Counted from the first letter of the stretch, positions 15,882 through 25,568 are shown. The stretch is DNA of 64,000 bases from Elizabethkingia meningoseptica_A (GCF_045762675.1 NZ_JBJDLK010000006.1:1-64000); one strand, 5' to 3'. Numbers and translations: made by a program. Notes: generated by a model not told the origin, from the letters alone.

Positions 15882-17000
15882 TTAATAGGCCCGCACCTGT
15901 ATAGTTGATACATTTTCTATTTTTGTTTTTCCTGTTTTTTTCAGTAATCCTGTTTCAGGATCTCTTTTGAAAACCACAGCCTTTCCGCTTCCTGTATTTG
16001 CCACGATAAGAAACTTTCCGGTAGGATCAATTGTAAATACGCGTGAATGTTTTCCTTTCACAGGCTGATAGCCAACAGTTTTTAATGTGCCATCTTTCTG
16101 AACAGAGAATATAGCAATATTATTTTCTTTTCCACGATTGGAGGCATACAGGTAGCGCCCGTCCGGAGAAATATGAATATCCGAACTTTCATAATCGCCT
16201 TTATAAGTATCCGGGTGTGTATTAATTCTCTGCAGGTTACTCAGCTTTCCGTCTTCATAGGTATAGGCACTCACCGCCCCTCCCATTTCTTCAATACAAT
16301 AAGCAAATTTACCATTCGGGTGAAATGTAAAATGTCTGGGTCCGCTTCCCGGAACAGCAGGTGTAAATGGAATCTCGCTTAAAGGTTCCGGTTTGTCATT
16401 TTCAAAACGGTAGCCTCTTATTTTATCTGCTCCCAGATCAGGCATCAGCACATATTGATAATCCGGTGAAAATACAGTGGAATGAATATGTGCACGATCC
16501 TGTCTTCCCGGATTTACACTTCCTTCCGAAAACTGAAAATTCTGAACATAAGGCTGTATCATTCCGTTTTCCGAAACTGGATACACAGAAGCGCTTCCTT
16601 CTGTATAATTCCCGTTAATCAGCCATTTACCATTTTTATGCACCGTGATATAAACAGGATTCTCGCCTCCGCTTTTCTGGCTATTGATATACGTAAGGGT
16701 CTTTTTTTCAGGATTAAATTCAAAACTGCTTACACTTCCTGCATTTTTAGTTTTACTTTCCGTACACGCAAAAACATACTTTCCGTCCGGAGATAAAGTT
16801 AAATAAGAAGGATTCAGAACATTTCGCACACTGGTAACCCTGGATAATTTCCCGCTGTTCATATTGAGCTCATAAACATAAATACCTTCTGCATTCTTGT
16901 CCCAGTTAAAAGAACCAAAAAACACATAGGTTGTTTGTGCATAAAAATGTACCGACGTGAAAATGCCGATAATCAGTGCGAGGATCTGTCTGAATTTCAT
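15882..17000 (-). CDS. Secreted lactonase-family beta-propeller
   Basis: This is a 372-residue seven-bladed propeller of the 6-phosphogluconolactonase (Pgl, YbhE-like) type. It shows repeated PSYLTLSPDGKYVFACTE, NPVYITVHKNGKWLINGNYT, GPRHFTFHPNGKFAYCIEE and SDIHISPDGRYLYASNRG blades. An N-terminal signal peptide (MKFRQILALIIGIFTSVHFYAQ) puts it in the periplasm or outside, so its physiological substrate is probably an extracytoplasmic lactone rather than the pentose-phosphate intermediate. It is monocistronic. Confidence 0.88.
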   Translation of the reverse strand: MKFRQILALIIGIFTSVHFYAQTTYVFFGSFNWDKNAEGIYVYELNMNSGKLSRVTSVRNVLNPSYLTLSPDGKYVFACTESKTKNAGSVSSFEFNPEKKTLTYINSQKSGGENPVYITVHKNGKWLINGNYTEGSASVYPVSENGMIQPYVQNFQFSEGSVNPGRQDRAHIHSTVFSPDYQYVLMPDLGADKIRGYRFENDKPEPLSEIPFTPAVPGSGPRHFTFHPNGKFAYCIEEMGGAVSAYTYEDGKLSNLQRINTHPDTYKGDYESSDIHISPDGRYLYASNRGKENNIAIFSVQKDGTLKTVGYQPVKGKHSRVFTIDPTGKFLIVANTGSGKAVVFKRDPETGLLKKTGKTKIENVSTIQVRAY

Positions 17001-17170
17001 AGATTAATAAAGGTATGAGGAGGTTGTAATCAGATTCCCAATTTACGCATTGCACGAATAATAAATGCACACCTGCAACATAAAAAATCAAATATTTTTC
17101 AGTGGTGTTATATATTCCGATTCTTTTTATAAAATACTATCTTCGTAACTTCTAAACAATATTTGATGAT

Positions 17171-17719
17171 ATGAAAAAGATCGTATGCATAATCTCAGCA
17201 GCTTTTCTGTTAAGCTCGTGCGTGGTAACTACAGCCACCAAAGTAGTAAAAGGAGCTGTAAATGTGAGCTACAAGGCTGTAAAAGGAACCGTAAACGGAA
17301 TCAGCTGGGCGGTAAGCAAAGCAAAAGGAAAAATAGATGAAGACCGTATAGATGGCACCTGGAAAATCGTGGGTGTTTACCGTGGTTCTTTTGAAGATTT
17401 TGCAAAAGATCAGAACCCGGAAAGTACTTTTACAACAGAATGTACAAATGACAGTTTCGACCAGATTATTTTCAATTCCAGAAAATCCAAGTTTAAGCCG
17501 GTACATTGCAGTTCCGATAAAGAGGACTGGGTAAAGTATGACATGAAGTTTGGAAAAAATCCTGCAACCAAAGAAAAGGAAAACTATATAGAATATAATT
17601 CCAATAATTATATTTCAGTTATCGACGTTAATAATAAAACGATGGTACTGGAAGGAAACCTGATGCCTAAACTGGCTTTTTCAGGTGCTAAATTATACCT
17701 TCTGGAGAAAGTAAAATAA
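17171..17719 (+). CDS. Hypothetical lipoprotein, lipocalin-like
   Basis: This 182-residue lipoprotein has lipobox FLLSSC (Cys17), then a Val/Lys/Gly-rich segment (KVVKGAVNVSYKAVKGTVNG) made of near repeats. A C-terminal beta-rich domain follows, starting IDGTWKIVGVYRGSF and ending MVLEGNLMPKLAFSGAKLYLLEKV. The GTW start and length suggest a small lipocalin-like barrel. No specific function can be assigned. Confidence 0.7.
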   Translation: MKKIVCIISAAFLLSSCVVTTATKVVKGAVNVSYKAVKGTVNGISWAVSKAKGKIDEDRIDGTWKIVGVYRGSFEDFAKDQNPESTFTTECTNDSFDQIIFNSRKSKFKPVHCSSDKEDWVKYDMKFGKNPATKEKENYIEYNSNNYISVIDVNNKTMVLEGNLMPKLAFSGAKLYLLEKVK

Positions 17720-18267
17720 ACCCTGATTAGCATATTTTGTATAAGTAAGCTCTGTAATTGATTTATATAAGCATTATAAATCAGGGTCATGCTGTCAGCA
17801 TCAGGTATTTTTCAACTTCAAAAAGTTCTTTTACCCATATTGGGGATGAGGCAAACCTGATGCTGTTTTACCGATGCCACTTTCTCTGAGTTCATATATA
17901 CATACAGGAATCAGCATGCTGTTATCGTATAAGATGTACAACAAAATACTGCCACACTATTACCGGTTATTTTTAGGTTTCACTATCCAACCCACATGTT
18001 CATATCTTCCGGTATTTTTATGATATCGCATAACGAATACTATCTCCGTTAACAAGCTGTTTTTGTGACATAACTTCCAGTTTTAACAAAGTTTTCTTTA
18101 TAGCCAAACAACAAAAAAATAAATTAAAAGAAACAACCAATATTAACTCTATTTAACATAATAAAAATTAAACAAATCTTATTTATTTGATAAAAGATCA
18201 CTAAAAGTTGCGTTTTATTATTTTTTTAATATTTTTATATTCAGATTAATTCTAAAACTACACTAAG
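17720..18267. other. Intergenic region with nested inverted repeats upstream of a TonB receptor
   Basis: No gene was seen in these 548 bases. Two pairs of complementary arms are visible: ACCCTGATT (17720-17728) with AATCAGGGT (17779-17787), and CAGCATCAGGT (17796-17806) with ACCTGATGCTG (17855-17865). A palindromic CAGCATGCTG lies near 17912. The last 150 bases are A/T-rich leader of the TonB receptor. The first arm pair may terminate the lipoprotein gene. The whole could form a structured leader RNA, but I could not match it to a known riboswitch. Confidence 0.45.
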
Positions 18268-21135
18268 ATGATGTACACAAATCACAAAAGAAGCCTGACC
18301 CTGGGGGCCGCATGCTTTCTCGCCGGAAGTCTCAGTATTTATGCACAGGAAAAAGACACCTTAAAAAGCAAAACGATTGAAGAAGTAAAAATTACTATTG
18401 GTTCACGGAACAAAGCCAGAGTTGCCACCGACACTCCAGTTCCTATAGATGTTATTAACATCGGACAGCAATCGATTCTGAGTCCGCAAACTGATCTTAC
18501 TCAGATCCTGAACTATGCAGCACCTTCTTTTACATCTAATTCATCAACCGTTGCCGACGGGACCGACCACATTGACCCTGCACAGCTTCGAGGGCTTGGA
18601 CCTGATCAGGTATTGGTACTGTTAAATGGAAAAAGGAGACATACCTCCTCCCTGGTTAATATCAATGGTACTCCGGGAAGAGGATCTGTGGGTACAGACC
18701 TGAATGCCATTCCTTCATTTGCAATTGAAAGGGTTGAAGTCCTCAGAGACGGTGCTTCTGCACAATATGGCTCCGATGCTATTGCGGGAGTGATTAATGT
18801 GGTAATGAAAAAAAATACCAATCAGCTTACCGCAGCAATTACAGCCGGCGCATTTAATTCTAAAGGCTCCAACGACCATCATAAAGGATGGGATGGGGAT
18901 AAATACCAGCTAGACCTGAATTACGGAACCAAAATAGGCTCCAACGGTTTTATTAATTTTACAGGCTCATTAATGAGCCGCGGCGACACCAGAAGAGCCC
19001 GGGCAGCAACCGGAACTATTTTCAACGCATATAATGCCATTGAACAGAGAGCCCTGCAAAATGGTGTTAATATTAACTCTTTGTTCTCAAACATCAACAA
19101 CACATCCAATTCCCAAAGGATTATTGATTATATACACCAATATGCGGGAAATGTAAACTATCTCACCAGTGCTCAGCAATCTGCTATTCAGTCAGCTAAC
19201 AGTATTTCGGCATTACAATCGGCACTCAATTTTGATGTTACCGAAAATGAACTGGCGTACAGAGGGCTTACAAGAGATGACTTCAATATGAGAATCGGGC
19301 AGTCCAAACTAAAAAGCGGACAATTGTTTGTAAATTCTGAATTCGACATTACTTCAGGTATCAGAGGTTATGCCTTCGGAGGCTATTCTTACAGAGACGG
19401 AAATGCCGCAGGTTTTTTCAGAAGACCAAACCAAAGCCGTACGCTTACTTCGGTTTTCCCGAACGGATTTCTTCCGGAGATTGCCTCTGCTGTAACCGAC
19501 ATCTCGTTTGCTGCCGGATTTAAAGGAAAAATGGGAAAAGTAAATTATGATATAAGCAATACTTTCGGACAAAATACTTTCGATTATACGATTAAAAACA
19601 CTACAAATTCTACGATGTCCTTTTCGGATAAAACAGAGTTTAACGCCGGATCTTTAGGTTTTTCACAAAACACAATTAATGCTGACTTCGATGTTAAATT
19701 CGACTGGCTGAAAGGCTTTAACGTTGCTTTTGGAGGTGAAGCACGTTTTGAAAAATTTAAAATTACACAGGGCGAAGAATCTTCATGGGCAAGTTATGAT
19801 ATTAATGGAAATATCGTAACACCAACCACAAATGCTTCTTTAAAACCAACTGATTTTTTTGGTAACAGCAGACCGGGAGGCGCACAGGTATTTCCGGGGT
19901 TCCGTCCGGAAAATGCATTAAATAAAGGAAGAAGTTCCGTAGCAGCTTATGCAGATACCGAACTGGATATTACCGACAAATGGTTGCTGAGCGCTGCATT
20001 GAGGTTTGAAAATTATTCCGACTTTGGTTCCACCTTCAATTATAAAATTGCAACACGCTATAAAATAACCGATAATCTGAACTTCAGAGCAGCGCATTCA
20101 ACCGGATTCCGGGCTCCTTCTTTACAACAGATTTATTTCAACTCTACCTCTACACAATTTGTAGGCGGTATCCCGTATGAAGTAGGAACCTTCTCTAATG
20201 ATTCCGAAGCTGCCAGAATTCTTGGAATACCTTCTCTGAAACAGGAAGAATCCAAAAGTTTTTCTGTAGGATTTACTGCCAAAATTCCGCAGGCCAATCT
20301 TACATTTACAGTAGATGGTTATTATATCCGGATCAATGACAGAGTGGTACTTACGGATCAGTTTTCCAAACCTTCAGGTCCTGGAACTCCGGGTTCAGAT
20401 CAGGAAAAACTTTATAACGCATTTGAAAAGGCTGGTGCCAACGCTGCCACATTCTTTGCCAATGCTATAGACACTCAAACCAAAGGGATTGAAGCTGTTA
20501 TTTCACATAAAGCAAGATTCGGAGCCAAAACCATGCTTAATTCAGATTTTGCTTTAATGGTAGCCAAAACCAACAGAGTGGGAAATATTCACGGTTCAGA
20601 TCTGTTAATTAATGCAGGACAGATTAACAGGTATTATTCTGAATCCAGCAGAGTTTACCTGGAAGAAGCTATTCCAAGATTCAAAATGTCACTTAATAAT
20701 ACTTTAGATTTAGGAAACTTAAGTTTTCTGCTGAGAAATGTTTATTTTGGCAAAGTTACAGACCCCAATACGGTGGATGTAAACGGAAATGGCATCATTG
20801 AATCTCAGGTAATTAACGGACAAGCCGTAGAAACAGAACATCCTGTATGGGGCGGAAGAATTATAACTGATTTATCTGTGGGATATAAGTTTAATAAAAC
20901 TTTAAAACTAACGGTCGGAGCAAATAATATTTTTGATGTTTATCCGGATTTGAATTACGGTCCGGTAAATGCCAAAAGACCATCGGGAGTTGACGGAAAC
21001 GGCAATATTGTGTACCCTGCCACAGCCTCTACCATAGACCTTTCAAATCAGAACCAGTTTGTATACTCCAGAAACGTATCTCAGTTCGGTATGAACGGAA
21101 GATACCTTTTTGCGAGAATTAATCTGACTTTTTAG
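18268..21135 (+). CDS. TonB-dependent receptor
   Basis: This is a 955-residue outer-membrane receptor: signal peptide (ending SLSIYAQ), a TonB-box-like IEEVKITIGSR, and a plug domain at about residues 50-185 with the conserved LRGLGPDQVLVLLNGKRRH and ERVEVLRDGASAQYGSDAI. A 22-strand barrel follows to GRYLFARINLTF. There is no SusC-type N-terminal domain and no SusD neighbour, so it is a stand-alone siderophore-, vitamin- or small-ligand-type receptor. The ligand cannot be told. It is followed by a strong terminator. Confidence 0.95.
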   Translation: MMYTNHKRSLTLGAACFLAGSLSIYAQEKDTLKSKTIEEVKITIGSRNKARVATDTPVPIDVINIGQQSILSPQTDLTQILNYAAPSFTSNSSTVADGTDHIDPAQLRGLGPDQVLVLLNGKRRHTSSLVNINGTPGRGSVGTDLNAIPSFAIERVEVLRDGASAQYGSDAIAGVINVVMKKNTNQLTAAITAGAFNSKGSNDHHKGWDGDKYQLDLNYGTKIGSNGFINFTGSLMSRGDTRRARAATGTIFNAYNAIEQRALQNGVNINSLFSNINNTSNSQRIIDYIHQYAGNVNYLTSAQQSAIQSANSISALQSALNFDVTENELAYRGLTRDDFNMRIGQSKLKSGQLFVNSEFDITSGIRGYAFGGYSYRDGNAAGFFRRPNQSRTLTSVFPNGFLPEIASAVTDISFAAGFKGKMGKVNYDISNTFGQNTFDYTIKNTTNSTMSFSDKTEFNAGSLGFSQNTINADFDVKFDWLKGFNVAFGGEARFEKFKITQGEESSWASYDINGNIVTPTTNASLKPTDFFGNSRPGGAQVFPGFRPENALNKGRSSVAAYADTELDITDKWLLSAALRFENYSDFGSTFNYKIATRYKITDNLNFRAAHSTGFRAPSLQQIYFNSTSTQFVGGIPYEVGTFSNDSEAARILGIPSLKQEESKSFSVGFTAKIPQANLTFTVDGYYIRINDRVVLTDQFSKPSGPGTPGSDQEKLYNAFEKAGANAATFFANAIDTQTKGIEAVISHKARFGAKTMLNSDFALMVAKTNRVGNIHGSDLLINAGQINRYYSESSRVYLEEAIPRFKMSLNNTLDLGNLSFLLRNVYFGKVTDPNTVDVNGNGIIESQVINGQAVETEHPVWGGRIITDLSVGYKFNKTLKLTVGANNIFDVYPDLNYGPVNAKRPSGVDGNGNIVYPATASTIDLSNQNQFVYSRNVSQFGMNGRYLFARINLTF

Positions 21136-21145
21136 TTCATTATAC

Positions 21146-21176
21146 AATAGCCTGTTTAGGATTTAAACAGGCTATT
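21146..21176 (+). terminator. Rho-independent terminator
   Basis: AATAGCCTGTTT (21146-21157) pairs perfectly with AAACAGGCTATT (21165-21176) and is followed by CTTT, just after the TonB receptor stop. Confidence 0.88.
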
Positions 21177-21289
21177 CTTTCACAGCGGATAACAACCTCC
21201 GGACTCAACGCTATTCAAAACACAGGATTAGTGATGCTACTATTTCGGCAGCCTTCTGTCACCCTGATAAAATACAATCCATAATCAGC

Positions 21290-22090
21290 TTAATATTCAA
21301 CTTTATAAGTTAATTCTATTGGATTATTTCTTGTTCGAATTCTACGCTGAATACCTTCTCTTATTCCTTTAAAATCTGTTTTAATAAGATTACCGGAATC
21401 ATCATACGTATTAATATCGGATTTTTTAAATGTTGAAAAAGGATCATTATAAAAACTTTTTTGGAGTTTCTGATAATCCTCCCAAACAATTATTTTTTGG
21501 ATTTTTTCAGGATACAGAGCTTTCCACTCAAAACTTTTTATTTGTACAAGCTCAAACTGATAATCAGATTTCTCATCATTAATTTTTACAATTAAACCAG
21601 GCAAGCCTTTAAAAATATAAGGTCCGTCGTGAAGTATAATTTCAGAAGTAAACCATGCATACCAGTTTCTACCTCCATAATTTACTTCAGCTTTCTGACA
21701 TGGATAACTACCTATAGTTTGTTTTTCATCTGTAATTTTCCACTCAAGTTTATCTGTAATATTAATTGCATATGTTTTATATACCATGGGAACAAATACA
21801 TACTTTTTCACCTCATCTGAAGCAGTATTTTTTGCGACGTAAAGTTGTTTATTATTAAATTCAGGATCATAACCTTCAGGGAGTCCTCTTTTAGCTCTTA
21901 ATGAGTCTGACCTGCGAAACATAACGGAACGAAATAAAGATTCTGTTCCTTTAACATCCAGATAATATGTTATATTTTCAGTCTTAGTAGCATCTGAATC
22001 AGGTTTATACTTTAACTGATAGATAAAACTTGAATTCTGTCCAAAAACAAATGATGACAATAGGAGGAATGTAAATAAATATCTGTTCAT
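21290..22090 (-). CDS. GLPGLI family protein
   Basis: This 266-residue secreted protein has signal peptide MNRYLFTFLLLSSFVFGQ and the hallmark segment DGPYIFKGLPGLIVKI at about residues 153-168, preceded by AEVNYGGRNWYAWFTSEI. The family is restricted to Bacteroidota, is often in several copies, and has no known function; a periplasmic or surface role is likely. A second member is at 48334-49191 in the peptide-export cluster. Confidence 0.93.
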   Translation of the reverse strand: MNRYLFTFLLLSSFVFGQNSSFIYQLKYKPDSDATKTENITYYLDVKGTESLFRSVMFRRSDSLRAKRGLPEGYDPEFNNKQLYVAKNTASDEVKKYVFVPMVYKTYAINITDKLEWKITDEKQTIGSYPCQKAEVNYGGRNWYAWFTSEIILHDGPYIFKGLPGLIVKINDEKSDYQFELVQIKSFEWKALYPEKIQKIIVWEDYQKLQKSFYNDPFSTFKKSDINTYDDSGNLIKTDFKGIREGIQRRIRTRNNPIELTYKVEY

Positions 22091-22165
22091 TATTACATTT
22101 TTAATTTTATTAACCTAACGAATAAGGACTTGATGCTCCCTTAAAATACTACAGATGATTTTTTA

Positions 22166-22465
22166 TTATTGACCAGGTGGCCTTCCTAAGTAAATTAAAG
22201 TTCTATCAAAACCATTCTGAAAATAGATTCTGCCTGTAAAATTATCCCGGTATATCTTTCCGTGTCTTCCACCTAAGGGAAAATTGTCTTTATCATTAGA
22301 AACTGGTTTAACAGAGACCGAAAACTGAGGTTTGTAATGTATAGTATCTAAAAGAAACAACCGATTGTATTTATCCCCAGTCTTTTTTTCTTTAGATACA
22401 GCAGGGTTAACCTGAGCATAGCACAGGTTAATAAAAAACAAGGTACCTAAAAGAATTTTAACCAT
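22166..22465 (-). CDS. Small hypothetical secreted protein
   Basis: A 99-residue protein with signal peptide MVKILLGTLFFINLCYAQ and a basic, Gly-rich mature part (FPLGGRHGKIYRDNFTGRIY). It lies 75 bases upstream of the GLPGLI gene on the same strand, so they may be cotranscribed. No family is recognised. Confidence 0.65.
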   Translation of the reverse strand: MVKILLGTLFFINLCYAQVNPAVSKEKKTGDKYNRLFLLDTIHYKPQFSVSVKPVSNDKDNFPLGGRHGKIYRDNFTGRIYFQNGFDRTLIYLGRPPGQ

Positions 22466-22554
22466 CTTTACATAGAAGTGTATATAAAAATAATATAAAT
22501 TTTCTTTTCTTAACCTATAAAATTTTAATAAAATTCAAATATTCACCACATGTG

Positions 22555-22594
22555 AAGAACTGGTAATCAAAACTCCTATGATTACTCAGTTCTT
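22555..22594 (-). terminator. Long hairpin after the serine hydrolase gene
   Basis: AAGAACTGGTAATCA pairs with TGATTACTCAGTTCTT apart from one bulge, giving a 14-15 bp stem. It lies downstream of the minus-strand serine hydrolase gene and upstream of the small secreted protein. There is no T tract, so it may terminate weakly or act as a processing or stability element. Confidence 0.45.
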
Positions 22595-22677
22595 GATATA
22601 TTATAGTAGCTAAATCTATAGACCATAAATAATTAAACTGTATATTTCAGCTTTAGGCTAATTAATTTTTTTCTGAA

Positions 22678-24171
22678 TTAGTGATTCTTCATTTCCGTAT
22701 CCACTATCTTTCTTCCCTGTTCCCCCAGATACTGAAGAATTAGTTTTTCATACACTTTATAGCCATCATCTGCATTGGTAAAGATCAGAATTCCCTTTCG
22801 GGTTTGTGGTAGTATAAAAACAATACATTGTGTCCCGTTATCGGATCCGCTATGTGACAAAGCATATTCACCATTTCCAAGGTCATAAATTTCAAAACCC
22901 AGTCCAAAAGATTTATCCGCACCCGTTTTCACCTGCTTTTTAATCATATCCTTATAGACTTCCGGTTTTAGGTTTCCTCCATTCATTATATTTACCATAA
23001 ACTTTCCGTAATCCTCTATAGTTGTAATCAGGTCATCAGCTGCATTTGCGGTTTTTCTTTTGTCTGTAGGATATGGTTTTCCTTCTTTGTTATATCCAAT
23101 GGCAAACCGCGATTCATCGGTATTCTGATCCCATATATAACTGGTATCATTCATTTTCAACGGCTGAAAAATTAGTTCTTTAGCCAGTTGATCCAATGTC
23201 TTTCCGAATTTTTTCTCCAGTGCTTTTCTTAAATATTCAAAACCTTCACCTGAATACTGGTATTTCGTCCCGGGATCAAACTGAAAACTCAGTTTTTTAT
23301 CTTCATTTTTCCATCTCCAGTTCGGAAAACCTGTCTGGTGTGACAAAATTAGTCTGGTTGTTAACTTTTTGTGCCGCGGATCATTGACGATATCCGGATC
23401 TGTCCAGTATTTATACAAAGGTTCGTCCAGATTCCATTTCCCCATACTCACCAGACGTAATGCCACCATTGCAGTTACAGGCTTGGTGAGAGAGGCCACA
23501 TTGAAATACGTATTATAGGGTGCCGATACTCCCGGTTTAATATCTCCGAATACTTTTACCTGCTTCAGCTGCCCGCCTTCAATAATCCCGAGCCCCAGCG
23601 TTGGAACTTTATTTTCTTTCTGCCAGTTTTCAATCGCAGCATCATGATCAAAAATATTGTTTTTTTCAACTGTTAATTGTTTAACCTGATGGTCAAAACT
23701 TAAAGAGCGAACCAGTTTCCAATCACCATTTTCCAGCATCCATAAATGTGTAAACTTCGCAGTACTTCCGAAATGTTCGGGCTGATTAATTTCTTTCTCG
23801 AAAAACTGATGTGTTCCGTTCTGGATGGCTGCATATAATTTACCGTCTTTATACATCGGGTAAATTTCAGTACTGTTCTTCAGCAAGACTCTTTTTGCCT
23901 GAAAGGTATCAGGAGTTCTGCATAAACCTTTTTTAAAATCAGTCAGGAACTTATTTTTATCGGAAATCCCATCTTTATCATGGTAAAATTCAAAACGGTC
24001 GCTAAATGTACGTTCCACCTCCCTGACATTGCAGGTATTGAATCCTACCGAAAACAGCAGACTGTCTTTGGACATAATGGTTTTATAGAGAGCATCCGAA
24101 GGTTTTAGCTGTGCATATGCTGGGGTAAAAAGGATAATGAGAAGCAACAGAAAGGGAATCGTTTTTTTCAT
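22678..24171 (-). CDS. Secreted serine hydrolase (beta-lactamase class C fold) with N-terminal NTF2-like domain
   Basis: This 497-residue protein has a signal peptide (to AYAQ) and an N-terminal NTF2/DUF4440-like domain at about residues 25-160 (NVREVERTFSDRFEFYHDKDG; FTHLWMLENGDWKLVRSLSFD). The C-terminal part is a beta-lactamase/penicillin-binding-protein-like domain with the S-x-x-K motif Ser227-Leu-Thr-Lys230 and a Tyr-Ser-Gly element in YQYSGEGFEYL. It also has an HSG triad equivalent in SHSGSDNGTQC. It is probably a periplasmic esterase or D-amino-acid peptidase; real beta-lactamase activity is unlikely. The fused NTF2-like domain is the unusual part. Confidence 0.85.
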   Translation of the reverse strand: MKKTIPFLLLLIILFTPAYAQLKPSDALYKTIMSKDSLLFSVGFNTCNVREVERTFSDRFEFYHDKDGISDKNKFLTDFKKGLCRTPDTFQAKRVLLKNSTEIYPMYKDGKLYAAIQNGTHQFFEKEINQPEHFGSTAKFTHLWMLENGDWKLVRSLSFDHQVKQLTVEKNNIFDHDAAIENWQKENKVPTLGLGIIEGGQLKQVKVFGDIKPGVSAPYNTYFNVASLTKPVTAMVALRLVSMGKWNLDEPLYKYWTDPDIVNDPRHKKLTTRLILSHQTGFPNWRWKNEDKKLSFQFDPGTKYQYSGEGFEYLRKALEKKFGKTLDQLAKELIFQPLKMNDTSYIWDQNTDESRFAIGYNKEGKPYPTDKRKTANAADDLITTIEDYGKFMVNIMNGGNLKPEVYKDMIKKQVKTGADKSFGLGFEIYDLGNGEYALSHSGSDNGTQCIVFILPQTRKGILIFTNADDGYKVYEKLILQYLGEQGRKIVDTEMKNH

Positions 24172-24324
24172 TGTTCAGATTTTTTGACAAAGGTTGGCTT
24201 TTAATCTGTTTCGGGCTAAAAAAACAACCCGACAATAACCCGACAAAACCGTGACAACTCCGTATCACATTGAAAATCAAAATAAAAGCAACTTCCGCCA
24301 CTTTGAAACAAAGTGAAGTGTATT

Positions 24325-24693
24325 GAGAAGTTTTATAACCCCAAAAGAAACAAAGGTTATGGATAGCGGAACATTATAATACTTATAAGAACATAAAAGT
24401 TAGGGATCAAGCATTTTCTTTACCGTCAACTGATGCGCAATTACTTTAGTAATCTATGTAATTCTTCGCTGGTGAAAAGGCTATACACCTATGTGGTTTA
24501 TATTTTATAGGTTCTTTTACCTTAATGCAAAAGAACCAAAACATCAAGGCCCGGAAACTACGACTAAATTGTTTCTTTATTTTCTAAAATCCCAGAAACT
24601 CGCGCCACGCCTCTTCCCTCCCTTGCTCAGACAGCTGTTATTTTTTTACGAAAATAACTCCACAATTCTTAACGTCTGCATTCCCCTGGCCAA
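24325..24693. repeat. Non-coding repeat, copy A
   Basis: This is a long repeat from GAGAAGTTTTATAACCC through GGTTATGGATAGCGGAAC, ACTGATGCGCAATTACTT, a hairpin GTTCTTTT-N10-AAAAGAAC, CATCAAGGCCCGGAAACTAC and AAATCCCAGAAACTCGCGCC to GCATTCCCCTGGCC. Copy B follows directly. Short plus-strand ORFs across it (KEPKHQGPETTTKLF type) are the same in each copy and show no start or coding signal, so it is treated as non-coding. Confidence 0.85.
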
Positions 24694-24767
24694 CCAATAC
24701 AGAACTAACCTTATAAGAAAAAACAACTTTCGTCATTTCGAGTGAAATTCTGAAAGAATTTTGTATC

Positions 24768-25137
24768 GAGAAGTTGCTTAAACACAAAAGAAACAAAGGT
24801 TATGGATAGCGGAACATTATAATACTGATAAGAACAAAAAAGTTAGGGATTAAGCATTTTCTTTACCGTCAGCTGATGCGCAATTACTTTAGTAATCTAT
24901 TTAATTCTTCGCTGGTGAAAAGGCTATGCACCCATGTGGTTTAATACTTTATACGTTCTTTTACCTTAATGCAAAAGAACCAAAACATCAAGGCCCGGAA
25001 ACTACGACTAAATTGTTCCTTTATTTTCTAAAATCCCAGAAACTCGCGCCAATACTTTTTCCTGGCATCCTCAAACAACTGTTATTTTTTTACGAAAATA
25101 ACTCCACAATTCTTAACGGCTGCACTCCCCTGGCCAT
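24768..25137. repeat. Non-coding repeat, copy B
   Basis: It is near-identical to copy A over its whole length with scattered substitutions. Its left flank (24723-24790) also matches the reverse complement of 13425-13493, so this part of the unit exists elsewhere as a dispersed element. Confidence 0.85.
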
Positions 25138-25240
25138 CTAAGATACAGAGAGATCAATGATTTTATTGCGAAGCAATTCGTGCCTTAAAAACATAGGAAT
25201 AGTAAATATAATTTGTGCCATGGTGTTATATCTGTGTGGT
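25136..25240. repeat. Second repeat type, copy 1
   Basis: About 100 bases (CATCTAAGATACAGAGAGAT ... ATTGCGAAGCAATTCGTGCC ... ATAGGAATAGTAAAT) recur at 25434-25542 with about five differences. It contains the small hairpin ATTGC-GAA-GCAAT. Confidence 0.85.
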
Positions 25241-25433
25241 TTATATTTTATACGTTCTTTTACCTTAATGCAAAAGAACCAAAACATCAAGGCCCGGAAA
25301 CTACGACTAAATTGTTCCTTTATTTTCTAAAATCCCAGAAACTCGCGCCAATACTTTTTCCTAGCATCCTCAAACAGCTGTTATTTTTTTTACGAAAATA
25401 ATTCCACAATTCTTAACGTCTGCATTCCCCTGC
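25226..25433. repeat. Non-coding repeat, copy C (right half only)
   Basis: This is the right half of the copy A/B unit, from GTGTGGTTTATATTTTA to GCATTCCCCTG. It includes the GTTCTTTT/AAAAGAAC hairpin and the CCCGGAAACTACGAC block, but lacks the left half. Confidence 0.85.
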
Positions 25434-25542
25434 ACATCTAAGATACAGAGAGATCAATGATTTTATTGCGAAGCAATTCGTGCCTTAAAAACATAGGAAT
25501 AGTAAATATCATTTGTGCCCTGGTGTTGTATCTATGTGGTTA
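25434..25542. repeat. Second repeat type, copy 2
   Basis: Near-identical to 25136-25240. Together the copies give the order A, B, E, C, E, which indicates a local duplication of the E-C pair. Confidence 0.85.
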
Positions 25543-25568
25543 AGAAATAGAATAACATTTCAACAGCT

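Noticed and set aside
15882..17000. Assignment as cytosolic 6-phosphogluconolactonase of the pentose phosphate pathway
   Set aside because: The signal peptide places it outside the cytosol, so the pathway name was not used.
17796..17880. Possible TPP riboswitch (AACCTGAT and CTGAG segments)
   Set aside because: The segments occur in the wrong order for a TPP riboswitch and the remaining consensus is missing.
22678..24171. Assignment as antibiotic-resistance beta-lactamase
   Set aside because: Only the SxxK and a variant YSG/HSG are present, as in esterases and peptidases of this fold, and the fused NTF2-like domain is not a feature of class C beta-lactamases.
24491..25401. Three similar ORFs (KEPKHQGPETTTKLF type) in the repeat cluster
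   Set aside because: They are carried passively by the repeat copies, have different ends, no ribosome-binding context and low-complexity translation. The repeat itself explains them.
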